Assembly: GCF_000720765.1 (NCBI RefSeq)
Contig: NZ_JODC01000003.1
Coordinates: 620,001 to 684,000 of the forward strand
DNA length: 64,000 nucleotides
Source: Streptomyces sp. NRRL S-646
Lineage (GTDB): Bacteria; Actinomycetota; Actinomycetes; Streptomycetales; Streptomycetaceae
Reading direction: 5' to 3'
How positions within the stretch are numbered: position 1 is the first letter of the stretch; each line of letters begins with the position of its first letter. Below are positions 17,719 through 27,085 of this stretch, in pieces. Below the pieces are notes generated by a model. The model did no database searches. It saw only the letters and a list, made by a program, of their open reading frames with translations, and was not told the origin of the DNA. The position numbers and the translations under genes are program-made.

Positions 17719-19283
17719 CCGAGCCGTACGCCGTGCCGGTGCCCAAGGGGTACCGGGTGGGCGTCTGGGAGGTACGGGAGCCGATCGCGACGGGCGCCTT
17801 CGGGAGCGTGTACGAGGGCCGCCGCACAGGCGACCCGGCCGGCCCCGGCATCGGCGAGGAGCTGCCCCGCACGGCCGCCCTGAAGTTCCTGCCGACCGGC
17901 ACCGGAACCCCCCGCCAACTCGCCCACCTGCGCGAACTCATCGACCGCGAGGTCGAGTTGCACCGCCGGCTGAAGCAGCCGCGCCTGATCCGGATGTACG
18001 ACACCCTCACGGTCGACGACCCCGGTCGTCCGGCGTTGGACGGCGCCACCGTCCTCGTACTGGAGAAGGCGGAACGCTCCCTGGCTGCGCTGCTTGCGCA
18101 CTCGCCGAGACCGGCGGCCGGTCCGGCGCTGCTCGCGCAGATCTGCGAGGGCCTGGCCCAGCTGCACCGCGCGGGCTGGGTGCACGGCGACCTGAAACCG
18201 GCCAACGTCCTGCTGATGAAGGACGGTTCCGCCCGCCTCGCCGACTTCAACATGGCGGCGGAGCTGGAAGGCACGCACGCGTACACCCCCGCCTTCTCCA
18301 CGCCCGACTACACCCCGCCCGAACTCCTGTGGTCGGAGATCGGCACCCGCGGCCGCCAGATCCGCCCCTCCGCCGACGTCTGGGCCTTCGGTGTCCTGGC
18401 ACATCTGGTGCTGACCGACTCCTTCCCCCTCCCCGGCGGCACCCCGACCGCCCGCCGCGACGCGGCCGCCGCCTACGCCCGCGGCACCGACGAGCTCCGC
18501 CTCTCGCCCGAACTCCCGGACGCCTGGCGGCAGATCGTCCGGGACTGCCTCTCCCGCACCCACGCCGACCGCGTCGCCACGGACGCCCTGCTGCGCCGGG
18601 TCGCGGAGGCGGCAGGGACGGACCGCCCGCGCCGGCTCCCGCGCCTCAGACGCCGTTCGACGGTGATCGCGAGCGCGACCGCAGCCACCGTCGCGATCGC
18701 GGCACTCGGCTACGGCATCAGCACCTGGGCGGACACGGGCGGCCGCACCCCGGAGGTCAAGAGCTCCTCCCCCACCGCGAAGGTCACCCCCGCGACCTAC
18801 GGCTCCGCCGAACTCCGCACGGACCAGGGCATCCCGGCGGACTACCGCCCGATGATCGTCGACGCGGCTCACGGCTGCGACCAGGCGGACGTCACGCCCG
18901 CGCTCATCGCGGCCATGCTCAAGGCGGAGAGCAACTTCGACCCGAAGCTCTCCGACCCCGGCAAGGACGAGTACGGCATCGCACGCTGGACCCCGAGGCT
19001 GCTGCGCTGGTGGATCCGGGCCGACGGCCGGCCGGTGAAATCGATGCCCAAGCCGCCCCTCTCCGTCCCCGACTCGATCGCGGCCCTCGGCCACTACCTC
19101 TGCTACATCGAGCCGAACCTGACCCCCGGCCTGCCCGGCGACAAGCGGGTGCTGATCGCCGCCGCGTACCGGACCTCCTACAAGCGGGTCAACGCCGCAC
19201 GCGGCATTCCCCCCGAATACCGCGACTACTGCAAGCGGCTCACCCAGTACCTCAAGGAGTACACGCCACCCGGGAGTCGGTGA
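17715..19283 (+). CDS. Transmembrane Ser/Thr kinase fused to a lytic-transglycosylase-like domain
   Basis: GTG 17715 gives 522 residues. A kinase fold occupies about residues 15-285: glycine loop IATGAFGSVYEG, lysine in AALKFLP, catalytic loop VHGDLKPANVLL and TPPEL. The Arg of HRD is Gly, and DFG is replaced by DFN in LADFNMAAEL. A transmembrane helix follows (TVIASATAATVAIAALGYGI, about residues 315-335). The outward part ends in an SLT-type lysozyme-like domain (about residues 375-520) with the candidate catalytic glutamate in MLKAESNFDPKLSD. The predicted protein could link peptidoglycan sensing or cleavage with phosphorylation. The atypical motifs may mean altered or absent kinase activity. 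It is translationally coupled to the FHA gene. Confidence 0.85.
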   Translation: MTEPYAVPVPKGYRVGVWEVREPIATGAFGSVYEGRRTGDPAGPGIGEELPRTAALKFLPTGTGTPRQLAHLRELIDREVELHRRLKQPRLIRMYDTLTVDDPGRPALDGATVLVLEKAERSLAALLAHSPRPAAGPALLAQICEGLAQLHRAGWVHGDLKPANVLLMKDGSARLADFNMAAELEGTHAYTPAFSTPDYTPPELLWSEIGTRGRQIRPSADVWAFGVLAHLVLTDSFPLPGGTPTARRDAAAAYARGTDELRLSPELPDAWRQIVRDCLSRTHADRVATDALLRRVAEAAGTDRPRRLPRLRRRSTVIASATAATVAIAALGYGISTWADTGGRTPEVKSSSPTAKVTPATYGSAELRTDQGIPADYRPMIVDAAHGCDQADVTPALIAAMLKAESNFDPKLSDPGKDEYGIARWTPRLLRWWIRADGRPVKSMPKPPLSVPDSIAALGHYLCYIEPNLTPGLPGDKRVLIAAAYRTSYKRVNAARGIPPEYRDYCKRLTQYLKEYTPPGSR

Positions 19284-19381
19284 CCCTGAGACTTCCGAGG
19301 TACCGGCCGGCGGGCGCCGGCGGCACGGTGGTACCACTCCGCCACGGCGGAACGACCACCAGAGTTCATGGGGGAAGCAAC

Positions 19382-19882
19382 ATGAACATCGCCAAGCCCG
19401 CCGCGCTGCTCCTCGCGGCCACCGCCCTGCTCGCCGGCTCCACGGTCGCGGCCACCGCGGCCGACACCCCGGACGGCACCCGGGTGACCTCGACGCCGGA
19501 CGGCATCCGCGTCAACAGCCTCCAGCAGACGGCCGACCAGGTGCTCGCCGGCCACCCGAAGGCCCTCAAGTCCACCGCCGACGAGGTCAAGTACGACGGC
19601 CTGACCCTCACCCGCGCCCCGAAGGGCAAGCTCGGCGCCCAGGACCTTGACTGCGGCTACGGCCATCTGTGCATGGTCGTCAGGGGCACCAAGTTCGACT
19701 TCTACAAGTGCCAGACCTGGACCGTCAGCAACTGGACCGGCGACGGCCCGTTCACCAACAACCAGACGCCCGGCACGGTCGCCAAGTTCTACAACCAGAA
19801 CGGCAGCGTCCGCTGGACGTCCACGGCGTACCAGGCCGGCACGGCCACCTGGGACCCGATCTGGTCCCTGCGCCCCTGCTGA
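19382..19882 (+). CDS. Secreted peptidase-inhibitor-family I36 type protein
   Basis: The 166-residue product has a signal peptide (KPAALLLAATALLAGSTVAA, cleavage near TAAD). The C-terminal half (about residues 95-166) has the I36 pattern: cysteines in LDCGYGHLCMVV, FYKCQTW and the terminal RPC, with repeated aromatic residues and FYNQNGSVRW. I36 proteins include Streptomyces metalloproteinase inhibitors; related secreted proteins may have other roles. GGGGGA lies upstream of the ATG. It is 98 bases after the kinase gene on the same strand and is followed by a terminator, so it may be the last gene of that operon. Confidence 0.75.
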   Translation: MNIAKPAALLLAATALLAGSTVAATAADTPDGTRVTSTPDGIRVNSLQQTADQVLAGHPKALKSTADEVKYDGLTLTRAPKGKLGAQDLDCGYGHLCMVVRGTKFDFYKCQTWTVSNWTGDGPFTNNQTPGTVAKFYNQNGSVRWTSTAYQAGTATWDPIWSLRPC

Positions 19883-19896
19883 CAGGGCCCCATTCG

Positions 19897-19947
19897 GCCG
19901 CGGTCTCCGGCTCCCTCGGGGGAGGGCCGGAGGCCGCGGCTCTTTTT
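19897..19947 (+). terminator. Rho-independent terminator
   Basis: A long GC stem (GCCGCGGTCTCCGGCTCCCTC pairing with its near-complement after CGGG) is followed by CTCTTTTTACG, one of the few stems here with a proper T-run. Confidence 0.88.
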
Positions 19948-20061
19948 ACGCCGCCCTTGATCCGGTTGCCGCCCCCGTAACCCGGTAGTCTCTCGTCAAC
20001 CAGCGGTGCCACAGAGCCCGTTGGGATGAACGAGGTCGCGAGAGAACACGTCGGGGGATCC

Positions 20062-21726
20062 ATGTCAGACGCCGCCCTCGCAGAGACGTGTGCGAGGCTC
20101 CTGCGGCCGACCGACCCGGTACGCGTCGGCCCGTACGTGCCGTTGGGGCTGCTCGGCAGCGGCGGGATGGGCCGGGTCTACCTCGCACGGCACGGCGACG
20201 GGACGCCCGGGCTGGCTGCGGTGAAGGTCGTACGGCCCGAGCTGGCCGAAGATCCGCGCTTCCGGCGGCGGTTCGAGCGGGAGGCCACCGTGCACGCGCG
20301 CGTGGGCGCGCCGTACACGCCGGAGCTCTTCGGCACCGGCTTCGAGGCCGACAACGAGTTGCTGTGGATGGCGACCGCGTATCTGCCCGGCCTCAATCTC
20401 GCGGACGCCGTACGGGAGTGCGGCGTCCTGGAGCCGTCCGGGGCATGGCGGCTGGTGGCGGATCTCGGCCGGGCACTGGGCGCACTGGCAGCCGTAGGGA
20501 TCGTGCACCGGGACTTCAAACCGTCGAACGTCCTGCTGACCCGACACGGCGCACACGTCATCGACTTCGGCATCGCACAGGCCGTGGACGCCAGCGCGAT
20601 CACGACCACCGGCAGCCGGGTCGGCACCCCGGCCTTCATGTCCCCGGAGTACCTCAGGGACGGCCGCTGCGACACGGCCTCGGACGTGTTCTGCTGCGCG
20701 AGCACCGTGGTCCACGCGCTCACCGGACACGCCCCGTTCGGCGACGGCACCGGCATGGACGTCCTGCACCGCGTCGCCTCCGAGGCGCCGAACGCCGAGA
20801 TCATGGCCGAGGTGACGGCCGCCGACCCAGCCCTGGCCGCCCTGCTGACAGCCTGCCTCGACAAGGATCCCGCACTACGGCCCGGCCCACAGCACCTCAT
20901 CGACGCCGCTGCCTCGCACCGACGGGCCCCCTCCTGGCAGGAGCCGCTGGGCAGCCGCCTCCTCGCCCGGCAACAGGCGTACGACGTGCTGCGGAACAGC
21001 CCCGGCGAGCAGGCTCAGCAGACGCCGACCCAGCGGGTGGTGTACCCGGCGGCGGGGCCGGGCTTCGGCCCGCCGGTGACTCCGTCGGCAACGCCGACCG
21101 CACCCGCCCGGCCTCGCAGGAAGCGGTACGCAGCTCTGACCGCCGTACTCGCGGTGTGCGCCGTAGCCCTCACCGCCTTCCTGCTCACCCGCACGTCGTC
21201 CTCCGACACCATCACAAGCACCGTCGGCGCAGCCTCCCCGACTGCCACGACCAGCGCGTCCGGCGACGGGCCCTCCTCTGCGTCCAAGAAGCCGAAGGAG
21301 AAGGGGAAGGACAAGGAGAAGGGGACGACGGAGGAGAACCGGATCACCTCCGCCGCCCCTTCCGCCAACGGCACGCAAGGCACCCCCCGCACCAGCCCCT
21401 CTCCCCACCCCGCCTCCAAGGCCCCCGGCACCCCGACCCCCACCCCCTCGAAGTCGACTCCTGCTCCGGCGAAGCCGCCATGGCTCACCGAGTGCACCAC
21501 CTATTCCGGCACCGAACTCACCCAGCTCGGCGACCGCGGCCAACGCGTCGTACAGGTGCAGTGCATGCTGGCCAAGCGGGGCTACAGCGTGGGCAGTTCG
21601 GGCGTCGACGGAGACTTCGGCAAGGCCACCGACGCGGCGGTACGGAGCTTCCAGAGCGACAAGGGGCTGGAGGTCGACGGCCAGGTCGGCCCCAACACGT
21701 GGTCGGCACTGCGCAGTTCGACCTGA
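20062..21726 (+). CDS. Transmembrane Ser/Thr protein kinase with peptidoglycan-binding C-terminus
   Basis: ATG 20062 (GGGGGATCC upstream) gives 554 residues. All canonical kinase motifs are present: GLLGSGGMGRVYLA, lysine in AAVKVVRPE, catalytic loop VHRDFKPSNVLL, VIDFGIAQ and MSPEY (about residues 20-275). A transmembrane helix lies near residue 360 (AALTAVLAVCAVALTAFLLT). A Ser/Thr/Pro/Lys linker leads to a C-terminal PG_binding_1 domain (about residues 490-550: GDRGQRVVQVQCMLAKRGY, VDGDFGKATDAAVRSFQ, VDGQVGPNTWSAL). An active, wall-sensing kinase is the natural reading. It differs from the preceding kinase in its intact motifs and in its wall domain. Confidence 0.92.
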   Translation: MSDAALAETCARLLRPTDPVRVGPYVPLGLLGSGGMGRVYLARHGDGTPGLAAVKVVRPELAEDPRFRRRFEREATVHARVGAPYTPELFGTGFEADNELLWMATAYLPGLNLADAVRECGVLEPSGAWRLVADLGRALGALAAVGIVHRDFKPSNVLLTRHGAHVIDFGIAQAVDASAITTTGSRVGTPAFMSPEYLRDGRCDTASDVFCCASTVVHALTGHAPFGDGTGMDVLHRVASEAPNAEIMAEVTAADPALAALLTACLDKDPALRPGPQHLIDAAASHRRAPSWQEPLGSRLLARQQAYDVLRNSPGEQAQQTPTQRVVYPAAGPGFGPPVTPSATPTAPARPRRKRYAALTAVLAVCAVALTAFLLTRTSSSDTITSTVGAASPTATTSASGDGPSSASKKPKEKGKDKEKGTTEENRITSAAPSANGTQGTPRTSPSPHPASKAPGTPTPTPSKSTPAPAKPPWLTECTTYSGTELTQLGDRGQRVVQVQCMLAKRGYSVGSSGVDGDFGKATDAAVRSFQSDKGLEVDGQVGPNTWSALRSST

Positions 21727-21732
21727 GGATCC

Positions 21733-22458
21733 CTACGGGTTGTACGGGGTGTATGTGATCGAGGAGACCTTCAGGTACCTCGCACCGTCTCCTGTGGCCC
21801 ATGTCGAGTCGTTGGGGTTGCCCGGCCAGTCGCCGCCGACGGCGGTGTTGACGATGAAGTGCATCCCGACACCCGGAGGAGTGGTGTACCACTTGGTGCC
21901 GGTGATGGTGCCGTCCACGGCGAAGTCGATGTGATCGGGCCACCAGGTGAACGAGTACCTGTGGTACGCGTTGGTCCAGCCCGCGGAATTCGTCTTCGAG
22001 AACTGGGTCTGGGCGTTGCTGGTGTCATGGGATGTCTGGTAGACGGTGTTCGGGTTCTGGCCGACGATTTCGGCGGCGTCGAACTCGGGCAGCCACGGAT
22101 TCAGGTAGGCCGCCCATACGGCAGGCAGGAGGCCCTGGCCGTTGGGCATGTTCGCGGTGAAGCTGTAAGTGCCGTAGCCGTAGAGCGCCTTGGACTCCAC
22201 GCGGCCCGAGTAGTAGGTGCTGCCCGACTTGTAGGTCTTGATGACCAGGGTGTTGCCCTCGTACCAGACGCAGCCGGGGGTGTAGGTCTCCAGCTCGTTG
22301 TTGGCGGTCCACCGTCCGCTGATGGTGTTCCACGAGTTGACGGTCTGGGGGGCTCCCCAGGACGCCGCGTGGGCTTGCGGCTGCCCCAGGAGAAGCAGTG
22401 ACAGCGCCGCCAGGGCGGCAGGTATCAGGCGTCCCGGACGGAGAAGTACAGCTGACAT
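21733..22458 (-). CDS. Secreted glycoside hydrolase family 16 enzyme
   Basis: The 241-residue product has a signal peptide (LIPAALAALSLLLLGQPQAH, cleavage near AHAA). The GH16 catalytic motif is seen as PEFDAAEIVG, matching ExDxxE with the two acidic catalytic residues, and WPDHIDFAVDG is the typical segment after it. GH16 enzymes cut beta-1,3(4)-glucans, laminarin, agar or related polymers; the exact polymer is not readable. ATG 22458 has GGAG five bases upstream. It converges on the kinase gene with only six bases between stops. Confidence 0.88.
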   Translation of the reverse strand: MSAVLLRPGRLIPAALAALSLLLLGQPQAHAASWGAPQTVNSWNTISGRWTANNELETYTPGCVWYEGNTLVIKTYKSGSTYYSGRVESKALYGYGTYSFTANMPNGQGLLPAVWAAYLNPWLPEFDAAEIVGQNPNTVYQTSHDTSNAQTQFSKTNSAGWTNAYHRYSFTWWPDHIDFAVDGTITGTKWYTTPPGVGMHFIVNTAVGGDWPGNPNDSTWATGDGARYLKVSSITYTPYNP

Positions 22459-22601
22459 CGCGGCTCCATTGCTCGGATGACATGGGGCGTGGGAGCGGTC
22501 CCACTCCCACGTCAACCGGACTGTAGGAGTCCGTTCAACGTTTGACAAGATGCGCGGACAGGATCGCCTCCTGGCTTCTGGAATTGAAGACACCCGGATC
22601 A

Positions 22602-23096
22602 CTACGAGACGACCGAAGATGTCCAGAAGGTCACAGTAGGTCCGTAGGAGCCGTCCTGCTCGTCGCTCACCTCGACGGTGATCTCCCGGTCGGGGTAGCG
22701 CGCGGACAGGACGCCCTGCCAGCACTCGCCCAGCGCCGAGGCGAGTTGGGGGAGCTCCTCGCCGAGCCGATCGTCGTCCGTCAGGGGGGTGTTGCCGAAA
22801 GTCGCCCACAACTCGACATGGTTGACGACGGCTTCGATGCGTTGCCGGTCGTCGCCCAGGTTTGTGAACCAGCCGTCGACAGTCCCCCGGCCGAAGCGCT
22901 CCTTGAGGAACACACCACCGCGGTACTCGACCGTCTCGGGGCAGAAGAGCCAGGCCGCGGCCAGAACGAAACGCAGACCGCCCTCGTAGTCGAGGTAGTT
23001 GGCCGGGGAGAGCTCCTCGTCCTTCCATTCGGTGCGCCACCGCCTGAAGAACACCGGCAGCTCACGCCCGGACCACGCCGGTCTCCGCTCCGCCAT
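22602..23096 (-). CDS. Hypothetical cytoplasmic protein
   Basis: From ATG 23096 (GGAGGG upstream) the product has 164 residues: MAERRPAWSGRELPVFFRRW at the start, an acidic middle (EWKDEELSPANYLDYEGG) and a beta-strand-like end (PTVTFWTSSVV). It has no signal peptide or membrane segment. Codon use is typical of the genome, so it is probably a real gene, but I do not recognise the family. The frame is open upstream to 23318; that extension lacks coding character. Confidence 0.6.
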   Translation of the reverse strand: MAERRPAWSGRELPVFFRRWRTEWKDEELSPANYLDYEGGLRFVLAAAWLFCPETVEYRGGVFLKERFGRGTVDGWFTNLGDDRQRIEAVVNHVELWATFGNTPLTDDDRLGEELPQLASALGECWQGVLSARYPDREITVEVSDEQDGSYGPTVTFWTSSVVS

Positions 23097-23281
23097 GCGC
23101 ACTGCCCTCCCACTCCACACGCTGCCTCCGGCACCCTGGGCGGAAGAGCCGGAGGCCACGGCCCTGTTCTGTCTGGAGTACGGTCCCGATGCCGCGCCCG
23201 GGACGGTGATCGCAGCTCCGTTGCTGATGGCGGCCACGGCCTGCGGATCCGGCCGTGCCAACTCGCAGGGCACCTCGACCT

Positions 23282-23389
23282 CGCCCCTCACATCTGGCGA
23301 CCGTCGTCGACACCACACGGAAAGCCCCCAAGAAGAAGGGCGGCGCCGACGAGGACGAGTTCGGCGTCCTGCAGAAACCAGAGGCCTGA
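23282..23389 (+). pseudogene. Possible 3' remnant of a lost gene
   Basis: A short open stretch encodes HLATVVDTTRKAPKKKGG then ADEDEFGVLQKPEA and a stop at 23387-23389. Almost every third base is G or C, as in real Streptomyces genes, and the charged Lys/Glu-rich ending looks like a genuine C-terminus. Upstream the frame closes at 23225 without a start. It may be the tail of a deleted gene. Otherwise the 510-base gap 23097-23606 holds only the purH terminator. Confidence 0.3.
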
Positions 23390-23548
23390 GTGCCCGCCGG
23401 GAACCCGCGGGTCAACTGCGCCTCGCAGGCGGCGGCTTACGCGGCGCAGCGCGAAGGCAACCAGCTTTTCCACCGCATTGTCCCGGCGTTGCGGACCTCG
23501 CCTCGCTCGGCCGGACGCACAACCCTTGCCGCGAGCGGAGAACGCCTC

Positions 23549-23583
23549 GGCGCCCCGCACAGCTCCGGGCTGTGCGGGGCGCC
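23549..23583 (-). terminator. Terminator of the purN-purH operon
   Basis: A perfect 14-base stem (GGCGCCCCGCACAG / CTGTGCGGGGCGCC) closes a 7-base loop 24 bases past the purH stop. There is no T-run. Confidence 0.75.
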
Positions 23584-23606
23584 GTCGTTCCGCGCCGAAC
23601 CGCCCG

Positions 23607-25172
23607 TCAGTGGAAGAAGTGCCGCGTCCCCGTGAAGTACATCGTCACGCCCGCCTTCTTCGCGGCCTCGACCACCAGCTCGTCGCGGACCGAGCCGCCC
23701 GGCTGGACGACCGCCTTCACGCCGGCCTCGATGAGGATCTCCAGGCCGTCAGGGAAGGGGAAGAACGCGTCCGAGGCGGCGTACGAGCCCTGGGCGCGCT
23801 CGGCGCCCGCCCGCTCGACGGCGAGCTTCGCGGAGTCGACGCGGTTGACCTGGCCCATGCCGACGCCGACGGAGGCACCGTCCTTGGCGAGCAGGATCGC
23901 GTTGGACTTGACCGCGCGGCAGGCCTTCCAGGCGAAGGACAGCTCGGCCAGTTCCTGCGCCGACAGCGCCTCGCCGGTCGCGAGGGTCCAGTTGGCCGGG
24001 TCGTCGCCGTCCGCCTGGAGGCGGTCCGTCACCTGGAGGAGCGCGCCGCCGTCGATGGGCTTGACCTCGGCGGGGTGCGAGGGCGCGGCCGGGGCCTTCA
24101 GGACGCGGATGTTCTTCTTCTTGGCGAGGGCCTCAAGAGCGCCGTCCTCGTAGTCCGGCGCGACGATGACCTCGGTGAAGATCTCGGCGACCTGCTCCGC
24201 CATCTCCTTCGACACCGGACGGTTGACCGCGATCACACCGCCGAACGCCGACAGCGGGTCACAGGCGTGCGCCTTGCGGTGCGCCTCCGCGACGTCCGAA
24301 CCGACCGCGATACCGCAGGGGTTGGCGTGCTTGATGATGGCGACGGCCGGCTCGTCGTGGTCGTACGCGGCACGGCGCGCGGCGTCCGTGTCCGTGTAGT
24401 TGTTGTACGACATCTCCTTGCCGTGCAGCTGCTCCGCCTCCGCGAGGCCGACACCCGTGCCGTCGACGTAGAGCGCGGCGGGCTGGTGCGGGTTCTCGCC
24501 GTAGCGCAGGGTGCTCTTGCGCTCCAGGGCGGCCGCGATGAACTCGGGGAACTGCGAGTCGTCCGCGGGGGCGTACGCGCTCGCGAACCAGCTCGACACC
24601 GCGATGTCGTACTCCGCCGTGTGCCGGAAGGCCTCCGCGGCGAGCCGCTTGCGGGTGGTGAGGTCGAAGCCGCCGTCCTTGGCCGCGGCCAGGACGTCGG
24701 CGTAGCGGGCCGGGCTGGTGACCACGGCGACCGACGGGTGGTTCTTGGCGGCCGCGCGGACCATCGACGGGCCGCCGATGTCGATCTGCTCGACGCACTC
24801 GTCGGGGGACGCCCCCGAGGCGACCGTCTCGCGGAACGGGTAGAGGTTGACCACGACGAGGTCGAACGGCTCGACGCCCAGCTCGGCCAGCTGCTCGCGG
24901 TGGCTCTCCAGGCGCAGGTCGGCGAGGATGCCCGCGTGCACCCTGGGGTGCAGGGTCTTGACCCGGCCGTCCAGGCACTCCGGGAACCCGGTGAGCTCCT
25001 CGACCTTGGTGACGGGGACGCCCGCGGCGGCGATGCGGCCGGCGGTGGACCCGGTGGAGACGAGCTCCACGCCCGCCTCGTGCAGGCCGCGCGCGAGCTC
25101 CTCGAGGCCCGTCTTGTCGTAGACGCTGACGAGCGCCCGGCGAAGGGGCCGCTTGTTGATGTCGGCGGTCAC
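23607..25172 (-). CDS. purH: Bifunctional AICAR transformylase / IMP cyclohydrolase
   Basis: The 521-residue cytoplasmic enzyme carries out the last two steps of de novo purine synthesis, AICAR to FAICAR (using 10-formyl-THF) and FAICAR to IMP. Residues 1-150 are the MGS-like cyclohydrolase ([40 protein letters not shown]). The transformylase part carries the catalytic KHANPCG and [12 protein letters not shown]. The start is GTG 25172, overlapping the purN stop by four bases (GTGA), so the two are coupled. Confidence 0.97.
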   Translation of the reverse strand: MTADINKRPLRRALVSVYDKTGLEELARGLHEAGVELVSTGSTAGRIAAAGVPVTKVEELTGFPECLDGRVKTLHPRVHAGILADLRLESHREQLAELGVEPFDLVVVNLYPFRETVASGASPDECVEQIDIGGPSMVRAAAKNHPSVAVVTSPARYADVLAAAKDGGFDLTTRKRLAAEAFRHTAEYDIAVSSWFASAYAPADDSQFPEFIAAALERKSTLRYGENPHQPAALYVDGTGVGLAEAEQLHGKEMSYNNYTDTDAARRAAYDHDEPAVAIIKHANPCGIAVGSDVAEAHRKAHACDPLSAFGGVIAVNRPVSKEMAEQVAEIFTEVIVAPDYEDGALEALAKKKNIRVLKAPAAPSHPAEVKPIDGGALLQVTDRLQADGDDPANWTLATGEALSAQELAELSFAWKACRAVKSNAILLAKDGASVGVGMGQVNRVDSAKLAVERAGAERAQGSYAASDAFFPFPDGLEILIEAGVKAVVQPGGSVRDELVVEAAKKAGVTMYFTGTRHFFH

Positions 25173-25798
25173 TGGATAACTACCTTTCGTCCCTCAATGC
25201 GATAGCCGTTGCGGGCGAGCCGCCCCACGACATCGACGAGCAGCCTTCGCTCGACTTCCTTGATGCGCTCGTGCAGCGCGCTCTCGTCGTCCTCGTCCCG
25301 GACCTCCACCACGCCCTGAGCGATGATCGGTCCGGTGTCGACGCCGTCGTCGACGAAGTGGACGGTGCAGCCGGTGACCCTGGCGCCGTACGCGAGCGCG
25401 TCGCGCACACCGTGGGCTCCGGGAAAACTGGGGAGGAGGGCCGGGTGCGTGTTCACGAACCGGCCGCCGAAGCGGGCCAGGAACTCCTTGCCCACGATCT
25501 TCATGAACCCGGCGGAGACGACCAGGTCGGGCTCGTGGGAGGCGACGGCCTCGGCGAGCGCCGCGTCCCACTCCTCGCGGGTCTCGTAGTCCTTGACCCT
25601 CGTCACGAAGGTCGGCAGCCCGGCGCGCTCGGCCCGGGCGAGCCCCTCGATGCCGGCGCGGTCGGCCCCGACGGCCACGATCTCGGCGCCGTAGGCCTCG
25701 ACACCGCTCGTCGCGATGGCGTCCAGCAGCGCCTGGAGGTTGGTGCCGGATCCGGAGACCAGCACGACGAGGCGCTTGGCCACGGGCTTGGCGGCCAC
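25169..25798 (-). CDS. purN: Phosphoribosylglycinamide formyltransferase
   Basis: GTG 25798 gives 209 residues, the family's usual size. It transfers formyl from 10-formyl-THF to GAR in purine synthesis. Motifs are [16 protein letters not shown] for phosphate binding, [14 protein letters not shown] with the catalytic His, and the catalytic Asp in [10 protein letters not shown]. It is the first gene of a two-gene leftward operon with purH. The frame is open upstream to 26035, but that region lacks coding character and contains the promoter palindrome. Confidence 0.96.
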   Translation of the reverse strand: MAAKPVAKRLVVLVSGSGTNLQALLDAIATSGVEAYGAEIVAVGADRAGIEGLARAERAGLPTFVTRVKDYETREEWDAALAEAVASHEPDLVVSAGFMKIVGKEFLARFGGRFVNTHPALLPSFPGAHGVRDALAYGARVTGCTVHFVDDGVDTGPIIAQGVVEVRDEDDESALHERIKEVERRLLVDVVGRLARNGYRIEGRKVVIQ

Positions 25799-25849
25799 GG
25801 TGGGGCCCTTTCTCGGGGGAGCGTTTCCGTACGGCCGACCGTATGTACG

Positions 25850-25859
25850 TTCGTACGAA
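25850..25859. promoter_or_regulatory. TTCGTACGAA palindrome upstream of purN
   Basis: An exact 10-base palindrome 52 bases before the purN start, in an AT-richer spot. The same core, as TTTCGTACGAAA, recurs at 28934-28945 before the sigma-like gene. A shared regulator is possible but unproven. Confidence 0.35.
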
Positions 25860-26050
25860 TGCTTCGCGCCCCGGGATACGGGGAAGTCTACGAAGCGGCC
25901 GACCGTCAGCAACGATACCGGCACTCCGGGCAGCCCCCACGGGACGGGGGCGCGGCCGGAAGGTAGCGTCTGGGAGAGCCCGGGTCGGGAACGTGGTCGT
26001 CGTGCTGTGCGTTTCCGAAGTGGAAGCTCGTGCAAAGACAGCCGTACGAA

Positions 26051-26101
26051 CGCCTGATCAACGCTTGATCAACCGATCAACGCTTGGTCAACGCCTGATC
26101 A
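26051..26101 (+). repeat. Tandem 11-base iterons upstream of the gene at 26135
   Basis: Units are CGCCTGATCAA, CGCTTGATCAA, a shortened CCGATCAA, CGCTTGGTCAA and CGCCTGATCA, end to end. The core TTGATCAA is itself palindromic. Spacing close to one helical turn puts all copies on one DNA face, as in a cooperative operator. It ends 33 bases before the ATG. Confidence 0.6.
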
Positions 26102-26134
26102 CTGCCGTATCGCCTAGGGGAAGACGCTCACTTG

Positions 26135-26899
26135 ATGCCGGACCGCAGCCTGCGACTGCTCACGCTCCCCCCGCAGTCGGTGCAGGGAGGGGAGCACCGC
26201 GGCGTGCTGCTGCGGGAGCGCCCCGCCTCTCCGCCCGACGCGCCCTCGGACCGGAAGACCGGCGACTCCCCCGAGGACGACAACCCCTTCGCCCCGCCTC
26301 CGGAAGGCACACCGGACCGCCCGTGGCGGCCGCGCCGCCCGGCCGAGGGCGAGAACGGCGAGGGGTCCGGCGAGGCCGGTTCCCCGTGGGGCAGCCAGTG
26401 GAGCGACCGTCAGCCGGGCCGCTCCCCCGGCGGTTTCGGCGAGCGCCCCGGCAGTCCGCCCCCCGGTCCCGAGGGCCAGGGCGGCAACACTCCGGGCCCG
26501 GGCATGCGCTGGGACCCGACGGACCCCTCCCAGCGCCGCGCCCGCTACGCCCTCCTGTGCGGTATGTGGGCCTTCTTCTTCGCCCTGTTCAGCTGGCCGT
26601 ACGTGGCCCTGCTGCTGGGCGCCCTCGCCCTGTACTGGGGCATCAGCGCCCTGCGCGCCAGGACCGGCGCCGCCGAGCCCGCGGGCGACCAGGCAGGCCG
26701 GCCGCAGACGACGGCGGCGGTGACCGGCCTGGTGACGGCCTCCCTGGCGATCGCGCTGGTGGCCGCGACCTTCACCGCGCAGATGGTGTACAGCGACTAC
26801 TACACCTGCACCAACGACGCCCTCACGAACCAGGCGAAGCAGTCCTGCACCCAGCTTCTGCCGAAGGAACTGCGGGGGCTGCTCGGACAGCAAGGCTGA
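26135..26899 (+). CDS. Two-span membrane protein with long disordered N-terminus
   Basis: ATG 26135 (TTG 26132 is equally possible; AGGGGAAG lies upstream) gives 254 residues. The first 130 are rich in Pro, Gly, Asp and Glu and probably unstructured. Two hydrophobic segments follow ([20 protein letters not shown] running on into [15 protein letters not shown], and [20 protein letters not shown]). A short outside tail has two cysteines ([20 protein letters not shown]). Functions of such DUF4190-like proteins are unknown. Its promoter region carries the 11-base iterons, so it is probably tightly regulated. Confidence 0.7.
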   Translation: MPDRSLRLLTLPPQSVQGGEHRGVLLRERPASPPDAPSDRKTGDSPEDDNPFAPPPEGTPDRPWRPRRPAEGENGEGSGEAGSPWGSQWSDRQPGRSPGGFGERPGSPPPGPEGQGGNTPGPGMRWDPTDPSQRRARYALLCGMWAFFFALFSWPYVALLLGALALYWGISALRARTGAAEPAGDQAGRPQTTAAVTGLVTASLAIALVAATFTAQMVYSDYYTCTNDALTNQAKQSCTQLLPKELRGLLGQQG

Positions 26900-27085
26900 C
26901 AGAGGACTGCCGGCCGCCCTGCAGGCAGCGCGGGCGACGCTCATGGCACGTCTGGCGGGCGACGCTCCGGCACGGGTGGCGTGCGTCGCCCCTCCAGCAG
27001 GCGGCGCCCCGGCGCGCGGGCCTCGGTCGGTGCTTGCGGCATTCATGGCCTTGCGGCGCTCAAGGCCCTCCGGTGCGGGCGGCGG

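Noticed and set aside
23390..23635. 81-codon frame starting right after the gene tail at 23389
   Set aside because: It runs through the purH terminator hairpin and the purH 3' end and has no ribosome-binding site of note.
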